Notes under the pieces: model-generated
What the model saw: the letters and a program-made list of their open reading frames with translations, nothing else
The model's database searches: none
Told to the model about the DNA's origin: nothing
Source: Haloarcula litorea
GTDB taxonomy: Archaea > Halobacteriota > Halobacteria > Halobacteriales > Haloarculaceae
NCBI RefSeq assembly: GCF_029338195.1
Contig: NZ_CP119779.1
Location: 1,984,001-2,048,000, forward strand
DNA: 64,000 nucleotides
Direction of reading: 5' to 3'
Position numbers and translations under genes: made by a program
In this document: positions 62,641 to 64,000 of the stretch, piece by piece
Layout: the number at the start of each line of letters is the position of its first letter
Numbering within the stretch: position 1 is the first letter of the stretch

Positions 62641-62891
62641 CGACGTGACGAAAGTATGAGTTTCCGGCAAATAAGTGCCGGCCGGCTGGGGGTGTTCGGT
62701 TTGGCTGCTGTGTTGAAACGGCTGATTTTGCGGGTTAGAGAGGGTCGGGATGGTTCGCGGTGCCGATAATTACAAGAAATCGTCACCTGCCCTCGCTGCT
62801 GAACCGAACAGGGGTGGGGTTGCTCTCGACGTGAGCCGGTCGACGAACAGGACTCGTTAGAAAGTCAGCTCGATCTCCCAGCCGCCCAAGT
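62641..62891. other. Intergenic stretch upstream of the short integrase
   Basis: 251 bp. Holds the integrase promoter on the minus strand (TATA-like near 62,674) and no supported ORF. A minus-strand 64-codon reading frame here is shadow-like. Confidence 0.3.
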
Positions 62892-63089
62892 CTACTCGTC
62901 GCTGGTCGGATGATGCTCGACTGCTTCACCGCGAACCACATCGCCCGTATCGATGTGATCACGTCGTCGGCAGTCGTCGCATCCGACGCTGACACCCGTC
63001 CCGGGAAAGCTGATGGAGATCGTCACGTCGGCACTCCCGCAGGCTGGACATCGCAACCATGGGGAAAGAAGTTCGATAACAGACTCCAT
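62892..63089 (-). CDS. Small zinc-ribbon protein
   Basis: 65 residues: RCPACGSADVTISI and GCDDCRRRDHIDTG give two CxxC pairs. It starts one base after the stop of the upstream gene at 63091, so the two are one operon. Function unknown. Confidence 0.6.
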   Translation of the reverse strand: MESVIELLSPWLRCPACGSADVTISISFPGTGVSVGCDDCRRRDHIDTGDVVRGEAVEHHPTSDE

Positions 63090-63090
63090 C

Positions 63091-63573
63091 TCATTCGATC
63101 CCCTCGAGCAACTCCTGCAACTCGGCCCGCTTCTGCTCCAGCATCCAGTCCACGTCTTCCACCGCTTCACCGGCAAATCGGTGCGAGTGAGCGACCAGCG
63201 TGTTGACCGCAGATAGGTAGTTCGCCAGCGCGGTCTGCTTCTCCACCTCGCCGTCAGCATTTTTGTATTCGGCCAGCGTTTGCTCCACGATGCTGAGCGT
63301 CGTGTCAAGGTCGTGATCTTCAGTCATATCTCGAGGACGTCCCGTACTCTCGCATATATGCCGGCCTCGCTGCTGCTTCGCTGGCTCCCATTCATCCCAT
63401 CTCTCAAGTGCGTTTTCACCCCGGTCAAGCCCTTCGAGAGCGTGAGCAGCGTCGATACTGGCGGTCAGCGGCGGACCTCGTCCGCTGTCGCCCTCCTCGA
63501 GCACTTCTTCCAGCACATCGCGCAGAATTGGAATGCACTCTCTTGCTTGCTCGGTTTTTGTTTTTTCGCTCAT
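63091..63573 (-). CDS. Hypothetical helical protein
   Basis: 160 residues, two helical halves: ARECIPILRDVLEEVLEEGD and VEQTLAEYKNADGEVEKQTALANYLSAVNTLVAHSHRFAGEAVEDVDWMLEQKR. An internal Met before TEDHDLDTTLSIVE could start a shorter protein. Upstream is a triple GTATCGGC repeat between a TATA-like box and the start. No family recognised. Confidence 0.5.
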   Translation of the reverse strand: MSEKTKTEQARECIPILRDVLEEVLEEGDSGRGPPLTASIDAAHALEGLDRGENALERWDEWEPAKQQRGRHICESTGRPRDMTEDHDLDTTLSIVEQTLAEYKNADGEVEKQTALANYLSAVNTLVAHSHRFAGEAVEDVDWMLEQKRAELQELLEGIE

Positions 63574-63580
63574 ACCGATT

Positions 63581-63604
63581 GTATCGGCGTATCGGCGTAT
63601 CGGC
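63581..63604. repeat. Triple 8 bp tandem repeat GTATCGGC in a promoter region
   Basis: Three exact copies (63581-63588, 63589-63596, 63597-63604), eight bases from the 63573 start codon, with the TATA-like region (AATATTTAG on the minus strand) on their far side. They lie in the 5' leader or operator of the gene at 63091-63573. Copy-number change would alter spacing by 8 bp. Confidence 0.55.
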
Positions 63605-63686
63605 CCCTAAATATTGGCTTTCCGATAATAGAATGCGATTTCACTCAAGACGTTGGGTGTTGCGCTCGTTGGTAAGCAGCGACTCG

Positions 63687-64000
63687 TCAAGTCAGATTCC
63701 ACGCGAACTCGGAGTACGCGACGAACACCGTGTAGAACACCCACAGCACGCTGACGAAGACGAACGTTGGATACGCGATATCCTTGAAGTGACGCCACGT
63801 GTACCACGAGTACTTCGGATCTTTCCGCTCTGGATCGATAGACTCGGGGAGATAGTCGCATACTTCGTCGGCGTGACTGTCTCCAACGACCGCAACAACA
63901 CAACCGTCCTCTTCGGCTGCATTGGCAATCTTGTTGGCCATCAATTCGTTCCGACTCTCCGAAGATCGCGTGGATTCATGGAGGCGGAGGACAAGCGGAG
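63687..64000 (-). CDS. TraB-like domain membrane protein, C-terminal part (runs off window)
   Basis: The last ~104 residues are present. RNELMANKIANAAEEDGCVVAVVGDSHADEV matches the ERN..MA..I and VVAVVG..H pattern near the end of TraB/PrgY-type domains. A C-terminal transmembrane helix follows (YPTFVFVSVLWVFYTVFVAY). The start lies beyond 64,000 because the frame stays open to the edge. A CGTTGGTAA site lies 12 bp after the stop. A role in peptide signalling or proteolysis is only a family-based guess. Confidence 0.5.
   Translation of the reverse strand, partial: PLVLRLHESTRSSESRNELMANKIANAAEEDGCVVAVVGDSHADEVCDYLPESIDPERKDPKYSWYTWRHFKDIAYPTFVFVSVLWVFYTVFVAYSEFAWNLT

Larger units (their letters stand above)
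38337..63675 (+). repeat. CGTTGGTAA family: one-orientation 9-mer repeated in the element backbone
   Basis: Exact CGTTGGTAA starts at 38337, 39952, 40191, 41012, 42313, 42526, 54779, 56486, 59325, 59626, 61054 and 63667. One-or-two-base variants start at 38473, 41930, 58613, 59275 and 59581. All read in the same direction on the plus strand (TTACCAACG in minus-strand transcripts). They fall inside genes in different frames (RITNG, RVTN, LLTND, LPTT), in 5' leaders and just after stops. None was found from 42,535 to 54,778, which is the IS and defence-like cargo, or in the chromosomal half. Confidence 0.6.
33791..64000. mobile_element. Integrated element inserted in nth (left end; right end outside window)
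   Basis: From 33,791 the sequence has lower GC, mixed codon use, many short unrelated ORFs, decayed genes, an insertion sequence, two tyrosine recombinases (34480 and 62014), RHH and winged-helix DNA-binding proteins, nucleases, an origin-like repeat block and a restriction-modification system. No virion structural, packaging or conjugation gene is recognised, so virus, plasmid or integrative island cannot be told apart. The left boundary is set by the break in nth homology. No repeat of the nth junction was found by eye before 64,000, so the right end is probably beyond the window. Confidence 0.75.

Noticed and set aside
33791-64000. CRISPR array or cas genes
   Set aside because: Repeats seen are short promoter or origin-type repeats without regular spacers, and the Cas4-like nuclease has no cas neighbours or Cys cluster.
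33791-64000. A typical provirus with structural genes
   Set aside because: No capsid, portal, terminase, spike or packaging ATPase was recognised, so the element is called only an integrated element.

Overview
The window is archaeal, from a halophile of the class Halobacteria. Its proteins are very acidic, GC content is high, and it carries haloarchaeal markers: a B-family replicative polymerase, Mre11-Rad50, SufCBD, a DtxR-type iron regulator, TATA-box leaderless genes and RdfA- and HalOD1-type proteins. The genus cannot be fixed from the sequence.

Positions 1 to about 33,790 are ordinary chromosome. A siderophore-type iron uptake locus (two substrate-binding proteins, permease, ATPase, an exporter-like ABC protein, an FAD enzyme) occupies 1-7750 and carries palindromic iron boxes. 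Next come a GNAT enzyme, an M24 peptidase, mre11-rad50, small haloarchaeal proteins, polB, sufC-sufB-sufD with a possible iron box, a trehalose-synthase-like GH13 enzyme, a ferritin-like protein coupled to a DtxR regulator, tRNA-Gln(TTG), an HD hydrolase, a LysE transporter, a coiled-coil protein, a GH2-like protein, a DUF371 protein and an NmrA-like oxidoreductase.

At about 33,790 the endonuclease III gene (nth) stops abruptly after its first ~113 codons and an integrated element begins, running to the right edge (at least 30.2 kb). Its left end carries a ribbon-helix-helix protein and a full tyrosine recombinase. A 750 bp intergenic block bounded by a perfect 17 bp inverted repeat looks like a replication origin or partition site. 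Then follow DNA-binding proteins, PD-(D/E)XK nucleases, an RdfA-like protein, a defence-like cargo region (methyltransferase and endonuclease, a translationally coupled two-gene nuclease module, a NYN-domain nuclease), an ISH3-type insertion sequence sitting cleanly inside a gene, several decaying genes, three paralogues of an unrecognised family, a HalOD1 protein and a second, minimal tyrosine recombinase.

The most unexplained signals are a 9-mer, CGTTGGTAA, repeated at least 12 times in one orientation in the element backbone but not in its cargo; the origin-like block; the three-member WSxELP family; and the two-gene nuclease module. In the chromosome, a patch of foreign-looking codon use in polB exactly covers the motif B and C intein sites, and two genes share a leaderless mini-ORF with an embedded Shine-Dalgarno.
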